Positions 28,956-37,828 are shown, counted from the first letter of the stretch. The stretch: DNA of 64,000 nt from Indioceanicola profundi (GCF_003568845.1 NZ_CP030126.1:2321001-2385000); one strand, 5' to 3'. Numbers and translations are program-made. Notes: generated by a model from the letters alone, not told the origin.

Positions 28956-29939
28956 CTATCCCAGCACCGGCAGGGTATAGGGGGCGATGTCGGCGGTGAA
29001 AGGCACGGTGGCGAGGACATCGCCATCGGCCTGCACCGGCTCCCCCGTCGGGCCGCCGGGCAGCGCCGTGATCCGCACCCGCACCGCCGGCACCACCTTG
29101 TAGGCCGGCAGCCGGTCCAGCCCGCCCAGCACCATGCCCGCCGCATAGGCGAAGGCGGTCAGCCGGCCGCCGCGCAGGAACAGGCAGACCTGGAAGCCGG
29201 GGTCCTCCAGCCGGGCCTGGGGGGCGAGCACATAGGTCCCGCCGTAGAAATGCCCCTTGGCGAGCACGGCGGAGGCGACCTCGTGCCGCTCCCGCCCGCC
29301 ATCCGGCCGCTCGATCTCCACGGCGTAGCCGACGCGGGGGTTGGACAGGATCTCCCGCATCCCCTCCACCATGTAGGCGGCCTTGCCGATCTGGCGCTTC
29401 ATGTGCGGGCGGATGGAGGCGACGACGCGGGCGTCCATCCCCGCGCCCAGCATCTGGGCGAAGAGCCGCGGCGGTCCGTTGTCGGGCAGGCAGCGGCCGA
29501 TATGAACCATCCGCGTCGGCGCATTGGCCAGCACCCGGCCGATCTGCGCGCCGCGCCACGGCAGGCCAAGCTCCAGCGCCAGGACGTTGGCCGTGCCCAG
29601 CGGCACGATCCCGAGGGGCAGCGGCGGCCCCTCCCCCCGCTCCGCCCGCTGGCAGAGGCCGTTCACCACCTCATTGATGGTGCCGTCGCCGCCGGCGGCC
29701 ACGACGGCATCCACCTCATCCGGCCGGGCCTGGGCTGCCAGCTCGGCGGCGTGTCCGGCACAGGTCGTCTCCGCCAGGGTCACGGCGCAGCCAAGATCGT
29801 GCAGCGTCTCCACGGTGCGGGACAGGCGACCGCGGCGGCGTAGCCCGGCCATGGGGTTGTAGATCAGCAGGAAGCGCCGGCCAGTCACCGGGCGGGAACG
29901 GTGCGGGGCTGCCAAGTCGAGGGTGGAGACGTCGGACAT
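28956..29939 (-). CDS. Diacylglycerol/sphingosine-kinase-like lipid kinase (DAGK catalytic domain)
   Basis: This 327-residue cytoplasmic or membrane-peripheral kinase of the YegS/DgkB type has RRFLLIYNPMAGLRRRG near residue 22 and the nucleotide-binding AAGGDGTINEVVNGL near 85. VPLGTANVLALELGLP follows, as expected. The C-terminal beta-rich domain contains LAKGHFYGGTYVLAPQARL. ATG 29939 was chosen because the 27 upstream residues are Arg-rich and unlike the family. It is divergent from the LpxH-like/glycosyltransferase pair, suggesting a shared role in envelope lipid metabolism. Confidence 0.88.
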   Translation of the reverse strand: MSDVSTLDLAAPHRSRPVTGRRFLLIYNPMAGLRRRGRLSRTVETLHDLGCAVTLAETTCAGHAAELAAQARPDEVDAVVAAGGDGTINEVVNGLCQRAERGEGPPLPLGIVPLGTANVLALELGLPWRGAQIGRVLANAPTRMVHIGRCLPDNGPPRLFAQMLGAGMDARVVASIRPHMKRQIGKAAYMVEGMREILSNPRVGYAVEIERPDGGRERHEVASAVLAKGHFYGGTYVLAPQARLEDPGFQVCLFLRGGRLTAFAYAAGMVLGGLDRLPAYKVVPAVRVRITALPGGPTGEPVQADGDVLATVPFTADIAPYTLPVLG

Positions 29940-30138
29940 GCCGTACCGTGACGGGAAGGTTAAGGCGGGACGACAGCGGCGTGACCGGCAGCGGAAGTTT
30001 CCGTGACGGCCCTGACCCAACCGCGGCGGCGATTATTACTGTCATATATCCAGATGTATAGGTGCGGCAACTTCGCAGGCCCAATATGTCGGGTGGGAAG
30101 AGCCGCCGATAGCCGGGCCGCCAGCCGAGGAGGGTCGG

Positions 30139-30924
30139 ATGACGGTTGAGGACGGGGTCAAACGCTACCGCAGCATCTGGCTGTCGGACATCCATCTGGG
30201 CACGCGGGGTTGCCAAGCCGAAATCCTGTTGGATTTCCTGCGCCATAGCGAGTCCGAAAACCTGTACCTGGTGGGCGACATCGTGGACGGGTGGCGGCTG
30301 AAAAAGGGCTGGTACTGGCCCCAGTCGCACAATGACGTGGTCCAGAAGATCCTGCGCCGGGCGCGCAAGGGCACCAAGGTCTTCCTGATCCCCGGCAACC
30401 ATGACGAGGCGTTCCGCGAGTTCGTCGGGCTGCAGTTCGGCGGGGTGACGATCCTGGAGGATACGGTCCACCTCACCGCCGACGGCCGCCGCTTCCTGGT
30501 GATCCATGGCGACCAGTTCGATGCGGTGGTGAAATACGCCAAGTGGCTGGCCTATGTGGGCGACACCGCCTACGTCACCCTGCTGGGCATCAACACTGCC
30601 TTCAACTGGGCCCGCCGCAAGCTGGGCTTCCCCTACTGGTCCATCAGCGCCTACCTGAAGCACCGCACCAAGAAGGCGGTGGAGTTCATCGGCAACTTCG
30701 AGACCGCCCTGGCCGACGAGGCGCGGCGGCGGCAGGTGGACGGGGTCATCTGCGGCCATATCCACCATGCCGAGATGCGGGAGATCAACGGCGTCACCTA
30801 TGTGAATGACGGGGACTGGGTCGAATCCTGCACCGCCCTGGTCGAACACGAGAATGGCGAGCTGGAAATCCTGCGCTGGTCCGACATCGTTGCCAGCCGT
30901 ACCGTGCTGAAGGTCGCGGCGTGA
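30139..30924 (+). CDS. LpxH-like metallophosphoesterase (UDP-2,3-diacylglucosamine diphosphatase family)
   Basis: This 261-residue calcineurin-type phosphoesterase has all metal motifs: SDIHLG (Asp17, His19), VGDIVDGW, PGNHDE, VIHGDQFD and CGHIHHAEM. It belongs to COG2908, which includes LpxH of lipid A synthesis. Many alphaproteobacteria use LpxI for that step, and the neighbours here are a lipid kinase and a glycosyltransferase rather than lpx genes. A different phospholipid or glycolipid phosphatase role is therefore possible. Its last four bases (GTGA) overlap the next start. Confidence 0.85.
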   Translation: MTVEDGVKRYRSIWLSDIHLGTRGCQAEILLDFLRHSESENLYLVGDIVDGWRLKKGWYWPQSHNDVVQKILRRARKGTKVFLIPGNHDEAFREFVGLQFGGVTILEDTVHLTADGRRFLVIHGDQFDAVVKYAKWLAYVGDTAYVTLLGINTAFNWARRKLGFPYWSISAYLKHRTKKAVEFIGNFETALADEARRRQVDGVICGHIHHAEMREINGVTYVNDGDWVESCTALVEHENGELEILRWSDIVASRTVLKVAA

Positions 30925-31955
30925 GAATCCTGATCGTCACCGACGCCTGGCACCCGCAGGTGAACGGCGTCGTCCGTACCCTGGTCACCACCAGGGCGGA
31001 GCTGGAGAAGCTGGGACACAGGGTGGAGGTGGTCGCGCCCGACCGCTTCCACACCGTGCCCCTGCCAACCTATCCGGAAATCCGGATCGCCCTGCATCCG
31101 GGGCCGGAGCTGCGACGGCGCATCGACGCCTTCCAGCCCGACGCGATCCATATCGCGACAGAGGGAACGTTGGGGCTGGCCGCGCGGCGCTACTGCCTCA
31201 GCCGCGGCATTCCCTTCACCACCGCCTACCACACCCGCTTTCCGGAATATGTCCGGGACCGGGCGCCGGTGCCGCTGGCGCTGAGCTATGCCCTGATCCG
31301 CCGCTTCCATGCGCCGGCCCATGCGGTGATGGTGGCGACCCCCAGCATCGAATCGGACCTGCTGGCCCGCGGCTTCCGCCATATCCGCCGCTGGTCCCGC
31401 GGCGTGGACACCGAGCTGTTCCGCCCGCGCGAGAAGAGCTGGCTGGAGCTGCCGCGGCCGATCTTCCTCTCTGTCGGCCGGGTCGCGGTGGAGAAGAATG
31501 TCGAGGCGTTCCTGAAGCTGGACCTGCCCGGCACCAAGCTGGTGGTGGGCGACGGGCCGCAACGGGCGGAGCTGATGCAGCGCTACCCCTCCGCCGTGTT
31601 CACCGGCGCCCTGCATGGGGAGGAGCTGGCACGGCACTACGCCGCCGCCGATGTGTTCGTCTTCCCGTCGCGCACCGACACCTTCGGGCTGGTACTGCTG
31701 GAGGCGCTGGCAAGCGGGCTGCCTGTGGCCGCCTGTCCGGTGCCGGGCCCGCTGGACGTGCTGGGCGGCAGCGATGTCGGCGTGCTGGATGAGGATCTGG
31801 GCCGCGCCGCGCTGGCAGCCCTGGCCATCCCGCCGGAACGGTGCCGGGAATTCGCGCTCCGCCACTCCTGGCGCGCTTCGGCGGAGCAGTTCCTGGCGAA
31901 TCTCCGCCCGCTGGAGGAGCCGATGCCGGTCGGCGAGCTGGCGCTGGCCCATTGA
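30921..31955 (+). CDS. GT4-family glycosyltransferase
   Basis: This 344-residue GT-B enzyme starts MRILIVTDAWHPQVNGVVRT, typical of the GtfA/MgtA-like group that glycosylates lipids. The donor-binding half has IFLSVGRVAVEKNVEAFLKL and PSRTDTFGLVLLEALASGLP with the conserved E-x7-E pattern. Shortness of the C-terminal domain fits this group. The GTG start overlaps the phosphoesterase stop, so the two are translationally coupled. Acceptor is probably a lipid, inferred from context; it cannot be read directly. Confidence 0.87.
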   Translation: MRILIVTDAWHPQVNGVVRTLVTTRAELEKLGHRVEVVAPDRFHTVPLPTYPEIRIALHPGPELRRRIDAFQPDAIHIATEGTLGLAARRYCLSRGIPFTTAYHTRFPEYVRDRAPVPLALSYALIRRFHAPAHAVMVATPSIESDLLARGFRHIRRWSRGVDTELFRPREKSWLELPRPIFLSVGRVAVEKNVEAFLKLDLPGTKLVVGDGPQRAELMQRYPSAVFTGALHGEELARHYAAADVFVFPSRTDTFGLVLLEALASGLPVAACPVPGPLDVLGGSDVGVLDEDLGRAALAALAIPPERCREFALRHSWRASAEQFLANLRPLEEPMPVGELALAH

Positions 31956-32009
31956 CGGCGTAGCGGCGCAACAGCAGGCTGCATCCGTACCTGCGATGGA
32001 GCCGTCTTG

Positions 32010-32525
32010 ATGATCACGCCCGCCTATGCCCGGACCATGGCCGCCTACAATGCGGAGATGAACAAGCGCATCTACGCCGCCGCCGGCCGGCTTGACGATG
32101 CCGTGCGCAGGGCCGAGGGCGGCGCGTTCTGGAACAGCATCCACGGAACGCTGAACCATCTGCTCTGGGCCGACCGGATGTGGATGTCGCGCTTCGCCGG
32201 GTGGCCGGCGCCCACGGCGAAGCTGAAGGAATCGGCCTGCCTCATCGACGATTTCGCGGAGCTGTCCCTGGCCCGGCAGGAAGCCGACCGGGGCCTGTCG
32301 GACTGGGCGGCGCAGGTGGACGGGGAATGGCTTGCGATGGACCAGCGCTGGTACAGCGGTGCTGCCCAACGCGAGATCACCGCCCCGCGCGGCTTCCTGC
32401 TGGCCCACATGTTCAATCATCAGACCCACCATCGCGGACAGGTCCATGCGATGCTGACCCGGGCCGGGGCCGATCCGGGCGATACCGACCTGTTCCTGCT
32501 GGTGCAGCCGCCGATGGCCGATTGA
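32010..32525 (+). CDS. DinB-family protein
   Basis: This 171-residue four-helix-bundle protein of the DinB/YfiT type has the metal-binding His pattern: SIHGTLNHLLWADRMW (first His pair) and MFNHQTHHRGQVHAML (third His). LLAHMFNHQTHHRGQ is the family signature. Such proteins act as thiol- or metal-dependent transferases; the substrate is unknown. ATG 32010 is used; a TTG one codon earlier is possible. GGAG precedes it. Confidence 0.85.
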   Translation: MITPAYARTMAAYNAEMNKRIYAAAGRLDDAVRRAEGGAFWNSIHGTLNHLLWADRMWMSRFAGWPAPTAKLKESACLIDDFAELSLARQEADRGLSDWAAQVDGEWLAMDQRWYSGAAQREITAPRGFLLAHMFNHQTHHRGQVHAMLTRAGADPGDTDLFLLVQPPMAD

Positions 32526-32587
32526 CCGGGGCCAGCCGCCGGGCGCAATCTTCGTTCCCAAGAAAGAACCTGTCCGGGAGGAAACGG

Positions 32588-33214
32588 ATGTCCGAGCTCG
32601 TCATCTATGGCATGGCCTTCAGCAACTTCGTCCGCACCGTGCGCATGGCGCTGTTCGAGAAGGGCATCCCCTACCGGTTCGAGCCCTATGTGGCGAACAC
32701 GCCGGAGATGCTGGCGCTGAATCCGTTCGGCAAGGTGCCGGCCATGCGCCATGGCGACCTGACGCTGTTCGAGAGCCAAGCCATCTGCCGCTATATCGAG
32801 GATGCCTTCGGCGGCCCCAGCCTGCGGCCGGGCACCCTGGCGGAAAAGGCGGTGGTGGACCAATGGGTGGCCGCCACCTGCGACCATGCCGACAAGGCCT
32901 TCGTCCGCAACTATGTCCTGGCCTACGCCATGCCGAAATGGCTGGGGAAAGAGCCGGACCGGGCACAGATCGCGGCCGCCGTGCCGGGCGTGCGCAAGGT
33001 GATCGGCGTCCTGGACCGGCACATGGACGGACGGGAATTCGTGGCCGCCGACCAGTTGACGCTGGCCGACCTGTTCCTGGCGCCGACCACCTTCCTGGTC
33101 CAGCTCTATCCCGAGGGCAAGGAAGCACTGGCCGAGGCGCCCCACCTGACCCGCTGGCTGAATTCCATGATGGCGCGGGACAGCTTCATCGCCACCAAGC
33201 CCCCCAAGGGCTGA
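32588..33214 (+). CDS. Glutathione S-transferase family protein
   Basis: This 208-residue protein has an N-terminal thioredoxin-like GSH-binding domain (GMAFSNFVRTVRMALFEKGI, then NPFGKVPAM and LFESQAICRYIED with the Glu-Ser GSH contact). A C-terminal helical domain contains QLTLADLFLAP. The Ser in AFSNFVR near residue 12 could be the catalytic hydroxyl, as in phi/theta-type bacterial GSTs. GGGAGGAAACGG precedes ATG 32588. It follows the DinB gene by 62 bp and may be co-transcribed. Confidence 0.9.
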   Translation: MSELVIYGMAFSNFVRTVRMALFEKGIPYRFEPYVANTPEMLALNPFGKVPAMRHGDLTLFESQAICRYIEDAFGGPSLRPGTLAEKAVVDQWVAATCDHADKAFVRNYVLAYAMPKWLGKEPDRAQIAAAVPGVRKVIGVLDRHMDGREFVAADQLTLADLFLAPTTFLVQLYPEGKEALAEAPHLTRWLNSMMARDSFIATKPPKG

Positions 33215-33305
33215 GCGGATGGCCCGGCCCCGAAGGGGCTAGGCGGAACCAATCGAGACGGCCCCCGGTTGCGGTGGAAATTCCGCCACCGAGGGAGACT
33301 CCTCC

Positions 33306-33812
33306 ATGTTCCGCAGAGCGTCGGCCGTGGCCGCCCTGTTCCTGGCCACCACCGCCCTGGCGGCCTGTTCATCCGGCCCGGACTATCCGCCGCCCGACCT
33401 TGCCGCCGCACGCGCCGCCGTCGACGGCGTCGATCCTGAGACCGTGAACCGCTATGCGGCGGTGGAGATGCGCGAAGCGCGCTCCTACCTCGACCAGGCG
33501 GAGGCCGCATGGCGGCAGGAGAATGCGGAAGCCGCCCAGCGTTATGCCACGCAAGCGCTGGCAACCGTCCGGCTGGCCGAAGCCCGCGCCGACGCCGCCG
33601 AAGCGCGCGCGGCGGAGAGCGATCTTCAGGAATCGCTGCAGTCCGCGCCCGGAGCCACTGGCACGACCACGAGCCCCGGCCTGACCGGAACCACCGGCAT
33701 GTCGCCATCCGGCACGGGCGTCGACCCCTCCACCATCGGGACTTCCGGCACGGGTCTGACGCCGACGCCGGTACAGCCCGCCCCCGTTCCCATCACGCCG
33801 AACGGCCGCTGA
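33306..33812 (+). CDS. DUF4398-type lipoprotein
   Basis: This 168-residue protein begins with a lipoprotein signal ending LAACSS (lipidated Cys near residue 21). The middle is a helical DUF4398-like repeat (YAAVEMREARSYLDQAEAAW, then AAQRYATQALATVRLAEARA). The C-terminal ~60 residues are a Thr/Gly/Pro-rich unstructured tail. It probably sits on the periplasmic face of the outer membrane. It lies 37 bp upstream of an OmpA-like gene, and together they form an envelope pair often found adjacent. Confidence 0.8.
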   Translation: MFRRASAVAALFLATTALAACSSGPDYPPPDLAAARAAVDGVDPETVNRYAAVEMREARSYLDQAEAAWRQENAEAAQRYATQALATVRLAEARADAAEARAAESDLQESLQSAPGATGTTTSPGLTGTTGMSPSGTGVDPSTIGTSGTGLTPTPVQPAPVPITPNGR

Positions 33813-33849
33813 CGCCGTACGCCATCCAAGATCCGAATGGGGACATGAC

Positions 33850-34644
33850 ATGATCAAGAACAAGACGACCATGCGCGGCCTGCTGGCCGGCGCCAGCCTG
33901 ATAATCCTGGCCGCCTGCGCCTCCGCCCCGGACGAGTACGCGCCCCTGGCGCAGTTGGAGCAGCGCTTCGACCAAGCCCGGCTGGAACAGGTTCCGGCCA
34001 ACGCTCCCGTCCGCTTCCAGGAAGCAGAGCGGACCCTCAGCCAGGCGCAGTCGCGGCTGGGCGAGGCGGATGAGCAGGAGCTGTCCTATCTGACCCAGCT
34101 GGCCAGCACCCAGCTCGACACCGCAATGACCGAGGCGGAGGCCAAGCAGACGCGGGAGCAGCGCAGCGCCCTTCTGGCCGACCAGCAGCGCGTCATGCTT
34201 CAGGAGCGCGAGGAGATGTTGCAGCAACGGGAGGAGGAACTCGCCCTTGCCCGGCAGCAACTGGCCGAGTTCGAGCAACGGCAGACCGAGGGCGGCCTGC
34301 TGGTGACGCTCCGCGACATCAATTTCGACCTGGATTCAGCCAACCTCTCCCCAGGCGACCAGGAGCGGCTGGCTCCGCTGGCCGACTATCTTCAGCAGCA
34401 TCCCGACCGCAACGTGGTGATCGAGGGACACACGGACGCCAGCGGTCCAGACGACTACAACCGCCAGCTCTCGCAGCAGCGGGCGGAAGCGGTGCGCAAT
34501 TACCTGGTCTCCCGCGGCGTCTCGGCCGGCCGCATCCAGACGGTGGGCCGCGGCGAATCGGTGCCGGTGGCCGACAATGGCAGCGAGGCCGGTCGGCTGC
34601 AGAACCGCCGGATCGAGGTGATGATCGCCAACCCGGCCGGCTGA
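33850..34644 (+). CDS. OmpA-family peptidoglycan-binding lipoprotein
   Basis: This 264-residue protein has a lipoprotein signal ending ILAACAS (Cys near 23). A DUF4398-like helical segment and a long Glu/Gln-rich coiled coil follow (about 60-150, LQEREEMLQQREEELALARQ). The C-terminal OmpA domain spans about 155-262 with INFDLDSANLSPG, IEGHTDASG, YNRQLSQQRAEAVRNYL and QNRRIEVMI, including the diaminopimelate-binding Asp and Arg. It likely ties the outer membrane to peptidoglycan. It forms an operon with the preceding lipoprotein. Confidence 0.9.
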   Translation: MIKNKTTMRGLLAGASLIILAACASAPDEYAPLAQLEQRFDQARLEQVPANAPVRFQEAERTLSQAQSRLGEADEQELSYLTQLASTQLDTAMTEAEAKQTREQRSALLADQQRVMLQEREEMLQQREEELALARQQLAEFEQRQTEGGLLVTLRDINFDLDSANLSPGDQERLAPLADYLQQHPDRNVVIEGHTDASGPDDYNRQLSQQRAEAVRNYLVSRGVSAGRIQTVGRGESVPVADNGSEAGRLQNRRIEVMIANPAG

Positions 34645-34664
34645 CCCAGCCGGCCGAGCGGACG

Positions 34665-34704
34665 CCCTGCTCCCCGCCCCCGCATGGGTGGACGGGGAGC
34701 AGGG
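34665..34704. terminator. Bidirectional hairpin between convergent genes
   Basis: A perfect 12-bp stem CCCTGCTCCCCG / CGGGGAGCAGGG with a 16-base loop lies between the stops of the OmpA-like gene (34644) and the fasciclin pseudogene (34711). There is no U-run, so function as terminator is inferred from position. Confidence 0.55.
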
Positions 34705-34710
34705 TCCGGT

Positions 34711-35417
34711 TCAGCGCATCCCGGCGGGCAGCAGCACCTGGTCAATACCGTGCACCACGCCTTCCGCGAAGGCGATGTTGCCGGTGACGATACGGGCTGT
34801 TCCGGGGCCGCCGCCCAGTGCGACTTCCGGGTCCGGAGCCTGAGCGCCCGGTTCTCCGGCAGCGGCGAGGACGGGCCTGCCATCGGCAAGAGCCACCCGG
34901 ATCGGCGTCCCGCCTGCCGTCCGGACCTCCTGCGGAAGCTGGTCGGCCGCCAGCGCCTGTCCGCTGACGACATGCTGGTTCAGGACATTGCGCAGCAGCT
35001 CCCGGTCGGTGTCGAGCCGCTGCCGCAGCTCCGCCGGCAGGGCGTTGAACGCTTCGTCCGTCGGCGCGAAGATGGTGTAGCTCCCGCCCCCGCCAAGCTC
35101 CTGCGCCAGGCCGGAGGCGTCGGCCAGTCGGGTGAAGGTGCTGAAGCCGCTACGCCGCTCCAGCGACTGGGCCAGCGTACGGTCCGTGGCTTCGATCCCG
35201 CCGGAGGCACCGTTCTCCAGGACCCGGTCCGCCTGGGAACCGCCGGCCCCCCGGCAGCCGCGCCCACCGCCGCACCGATGGGACCGCCGACCAGGGCGCC
35301 GGCAACAGCGCCGCCCATGGCGCCGGAGGCGGCCTGCTCCTCCGTGTTCGAACCGCAGCCGGCCAGGACAAGCGCCCCGGCCGCCAGCAGACCCATCACG
35401 CGTTGGTGACGCATCAT
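34711..35417 (-). pseudogene. Fasciclin-domain lipoprotein with a one-base frameshift
   Basis: The first frame, from ATG 35417, gives a lipoprotein signal (VMGLLAAGALVLAGCGSN) and a Gly/Ala-rich glycine-zipper-like segment (GAMGGAVAGALVGGPIGAAV). The fasciclin (FAS1) domain continues in another frame to 34711: FSTFTRLADASGLAQEL, YTIFAPTDEAFNALPAEL, LLRNVLNQHVVSGQ, VVHGIDQVLLP. The frames join if one base is added to the six-C run at 35247-35252 (G-run on the coding strand), restoring Ala-Gly-Gly-Ala-Gly-Gly-Ser. Either the gene is truly broken, the run varies, or the base is an assembly error. FAS1 proteins mediate adhesion or matrix functions. Confidence 0.88.
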
Positions 35418-35524
35418 TGTGCTCCCTTCCCTCGAAAGATGCGAAGGGAACCGGCGCGGAAGAGGTTGGTTCCCCACAGCCGCCCGGCACCCTTCCGCAT
35501 CCGGAACGACGTCGACCGGCACCG

Positions 35525-36160
35525 CTACCTGTTGCCGTTTCCGGTCCTCACGCCCTGATCGGCCAGGGACACTGCATTGCCGTCGGGCGTGAACGCCTCG
35601 CGGGTTTCGATATCCGCACGGGTCAGGGTGGACAGCTCCAGATCCGCCTCCGGCGAAGGCAGGATCATCTCGTCGAAGTTCACGGCGACCTTCTTGTCCA
35701 TGCCCTCGCCGGACAGGATGACGTGGACCGCCTGGCCGGACCCGTCGAGGATCACATCCTCCACCTCCCCCACCGTATCGCCATTGACGTCCTTCACCGA
35801 GCGGCCGATCAGCTCGTCGGCGCTGATGGTGGTCTGGCCTGTCCCGGTCGGGGCGTTGGCGGCGTGCGCGCCGGGCTGATGCATGCCGGAAGCGCTAGTG
35901 TCCAGCGGCGGGGCGCCGGCCGGCGAGGCGGCGGTCATCGGATCGCCGATGGGTGGAGTGCCGAGGCCGGCCGGGCCGGGTTCGGCATCGCGCGGGTCAC
36001 CGGGACCGGCGGGCCCGATGGGGCTGGGCGGCGTCATCCCGTCCACTCCCGCCGGCTGGGCCGGGGCCGTATCGGTCTGGGCGTTGGCGACGGCCGGAAC
36101 GGCCAGCGCCAAACCGGCGGCGACCAGCAGGCCGCCCTTGAGGGTGGCGCGAAGATTCAT
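35525..36160 (-). CDS. Secreted PRC-barrel domain protein
   Basis: This 211-residue protein has a signal peptide (MNLRATLKGGLLVAAGLALA, cut near ANA-Q). A Pro/Gly/Ala-rich linker of ~75 residues follows. The PRC-barrel domain occupies about 110-175: ADELIGRSVKDVNGDTVGEV, EDVILDGSGQAVHVILS. This group is common in Rhodospirillales/Rhizobiales periplasm; function is not known to me. ATG 36160 is preceded by GGGAG. It is divergent from the BON gene and upstream of the fasciclin gene on the same strand. Confidence 0.85.
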   Translation of the reverse strand: MNLRATLKGGLLVAAGLALAVPAVANAQTDTAPAQPAGVDGMTPPSPIGPAGPGDPRDAEPGPAGLGTPPIGDPMTAASPAGAPPLDTSASGMHQPGAHAANAPTGTGQTTISADELIGRSVKDVNGDTVGEVEDVILDGSGQAVHVILSGEGMDKKVAVNFDEMILPSPEADLELSTLTRADIETREAFTPDGNAVSLADQGVRTGNGNR

Positions 36161-36331
36161 TGCAAGCACTCCCGTCTGTTGAGGTTGCCGCATTCAACAG
36201 AAGCCCGTGGCCGGTATTACGGGAAAGACACAAGCTTGTCCCCGGCACAGACCGTTCCGGGGCTGCAACGACCGCGCACCACCCCTGTTGGCTTGGTCTC
36301 ACCCAAAGAAAGAACCAGGAGGAGATCAGGC

Positions 36332-37336
36332 ATGGCTGACTATTACGACGATGATCGCTACCGGTCCGACTACAGGGGCGGCCGGGGTTACGACCGTCCG
36401 CGACGCGACCGGGATCGCGACATGGACCGGGGCCACTATGGCAACTTTGCCGGGGAATGGCGGCGCACCGACTATACGGATGCCGAGCCTGGCGGCTATG
36501 GCGGCCGGGGCCATGATGAGGACCGCTACTACGGCCGCGACCGGGACTATGGCCGCGACCGGAACTTCGACGACCGCGGATACAGCGACCGCCCCCGCTC
36601 CGGCCATGGGCTGAGCGGCGCTGCCCTTGCCGGGCGGGGTTTCGGCTCCCGCGATTATGGAAGCCGCGACTATGGCGACCGGGATTATAGCGGTCGGGAC
36701 TATGGCGGCGCGCGCGCCTATGACGACCGCCGCGGCCGGAGCGGCGGCGGCGATCACGGCGACCGCGGCTTCTTCGCCCGCGCCGGAGACGAGATGGCGT
36801 CCTGGTTCGGCAGCGACGATGCGGAGCGCCGCCGCCGCTGGGATGCCGAGCATGGCGACGAGGGCGCCCAGCACCACCGCGGCCGCGGCCCCACCGGCTA
36901 TAAGCGCGCCGATGCCCGCATCTCCGACGATATCCATGACCGCCTGACGGAAGACCCCTATCTGGACGCCACCGACATCAGCGTGAAGGTGGAGGATGGC
37001 GAGGTCACGCTGAGCGGCCATGTTTCCAACCGCCGCGACAAGCGCCGGGCCGAGGATCTGGCCGAGGATGTGATGGGCGTGCGCCATGTGCAGAACAATC
37101 TGCGCGTCCGCGAAGGCGCCGGCTTCGCCATGACCGGGTCCGGCACCCGCGACGAGAACCAGCGCAGCACCAGCTGGGGCAGGTCCGACAGCACTGGCAG
37201 CGTCCGCACCGACGCCAGCGGCAACCAGCGTCAGGCCGCCTCCTCCGGCGAGGGCTTCGGCGCCGAGCGCGGCGGCAACAACCAGTCCGACACCGGTCTG
37301 GCCGGCCTGCCGACCAGCAACCGGACCATGCCATAG
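36332..37336 (+). CDS. BON-domain protein with Arg/Asp/Tyr/Gly-rich repeats
   Basis: This 334-residue protein has no signal peptide. Residues 1-145 are low-complexity, dominated by Arg, Asp, Tyr and Gly, with RDYG-type units repeated in close succession at about 107-127 (for example SRDYGSRDYGDRDYSGRDYG). A short conserved block, MASWFGSDDAERRRRWD (about 155), is typical of this BON family. The BON domain runs about 195-262 (DDIHDRLTEDPYLDATDISV, VSNRRDKRRAEDLAEDVMGV). A Ser/Gly/Asn-rich tail ends it. AGGAGGAGATC precedes the ATG. It is probably a stress-induced protein; the repeats look like a flexible hydrated region. Confidence 0.85.
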   Translation: MADYYDDDRYRSDYRGGRGYDRPRRDRDRDMDRGHYGNFAGEWRRTDYTDAEPGGYGGRGHDEDRYYGRDRDYGRDRNFDDRGYSDRPRSGHGLSGAALAGRGFGSRDYGSRDYGDRDYSGRDYGGARAYDDRRGRSGGGDHGDRGFFARAGDEMASWFGSDDAERRRRWDAEHGDEGAQHHRGRGPTGYKRADARISDDIHDRLTEDPYLDATDISVKVEDGEVTLSGHVSNRRDKRRAEDLAEDVMGVRHVQNNLRVREGAGFAMTGSGTRDENQRSTSWGRSDSTGSVRTDASGNQRQAASSGEGFGAERGGNNQSDTGLAGLPTSNRTMP

Positions 37337-37377
37337 GCCGGCGGGGCGCACCGCCCCTGCCCCTTCAGGCTGATCGG

Positions 37378-37409
37378 AAAAGGCCGCCCGGCGGAAGGGC
37401 GGCCTTTTT
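37378..37409 (+). terminator. Rho-independent terminator after the BON gene
   Basis: The stem AAAGGCCGCCC / GGGCGGCCTTT is followed by a run of five T (37405-37409). It lies 42 bp after the BON stop codon and fits an intrinsic terminator on the forward strand. Confidence 0.85.
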
Positions 37410-37474
37410 CATGAGCTGCCCGGTTGTTGGTCAGGCATCGCCGCAAGGCGGATCGGTGAAGGGGGCGGGCAACC

Positions 37475-37822
37475 ATGCGGACCGGCACGACAGTCTTCCA
37501 TCTGGGCCTTGGTCTCGCCTGGCTGCTCATCGCCGCCGTCACGCTCTGGGCCGTCTGGCGGATGGGGCTCGGTACGGTCGTGCCCAGCTTCATCGCCGGC
37601 TACGCCCATCCCTGGCAGGCCCAGTTCAACACCGACCTCGCCCTCCACACCCTGCTCGCCGCCGCCTGGATCGTCTACCGGTCCCGGTCGAGGGCGGCGG
37701 GGCTGCTCTGCGGCGTCTGCGCCGTGTTCCTCGGCGCGCTCTTCACCCTGCCCTATGTGCTGGCGGCCTCGATCCGGGCGGGGGGCGACATGCGGCGGTT
37801 GCTGCTGGGGTCGCGGGCCTGA
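37475..37822 (+). CDS. Small inner-membrane protein of unknown function
   Basis: This 115-residue protein has three predicted membrane helices: about 7-29, 55-70 and 75-97. The segment FIAGYAHPWQAQFNTDLALH between helices 1 and 2 is striking. I associate it with a small family of uncharacterised membrane proteins, but I cannot name it firmly. The C-terminus is basic. It stands alone between a forward terminator and the convergent brnA gene, seven bases away. Confidence 0.65.
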   Translation: MRTGTTVFHLGLGLAWLLIAAVTLWAVWRMGLGTVVPSFIAGYAHPWQAQFNTDLALHTLLAAAWIVYRSRSRAAGLLCGVCAVFLGALFTLPYVLAASIRAGGDMRRLLLGSRA

Positions 37823-37828
37823 CCGGGA

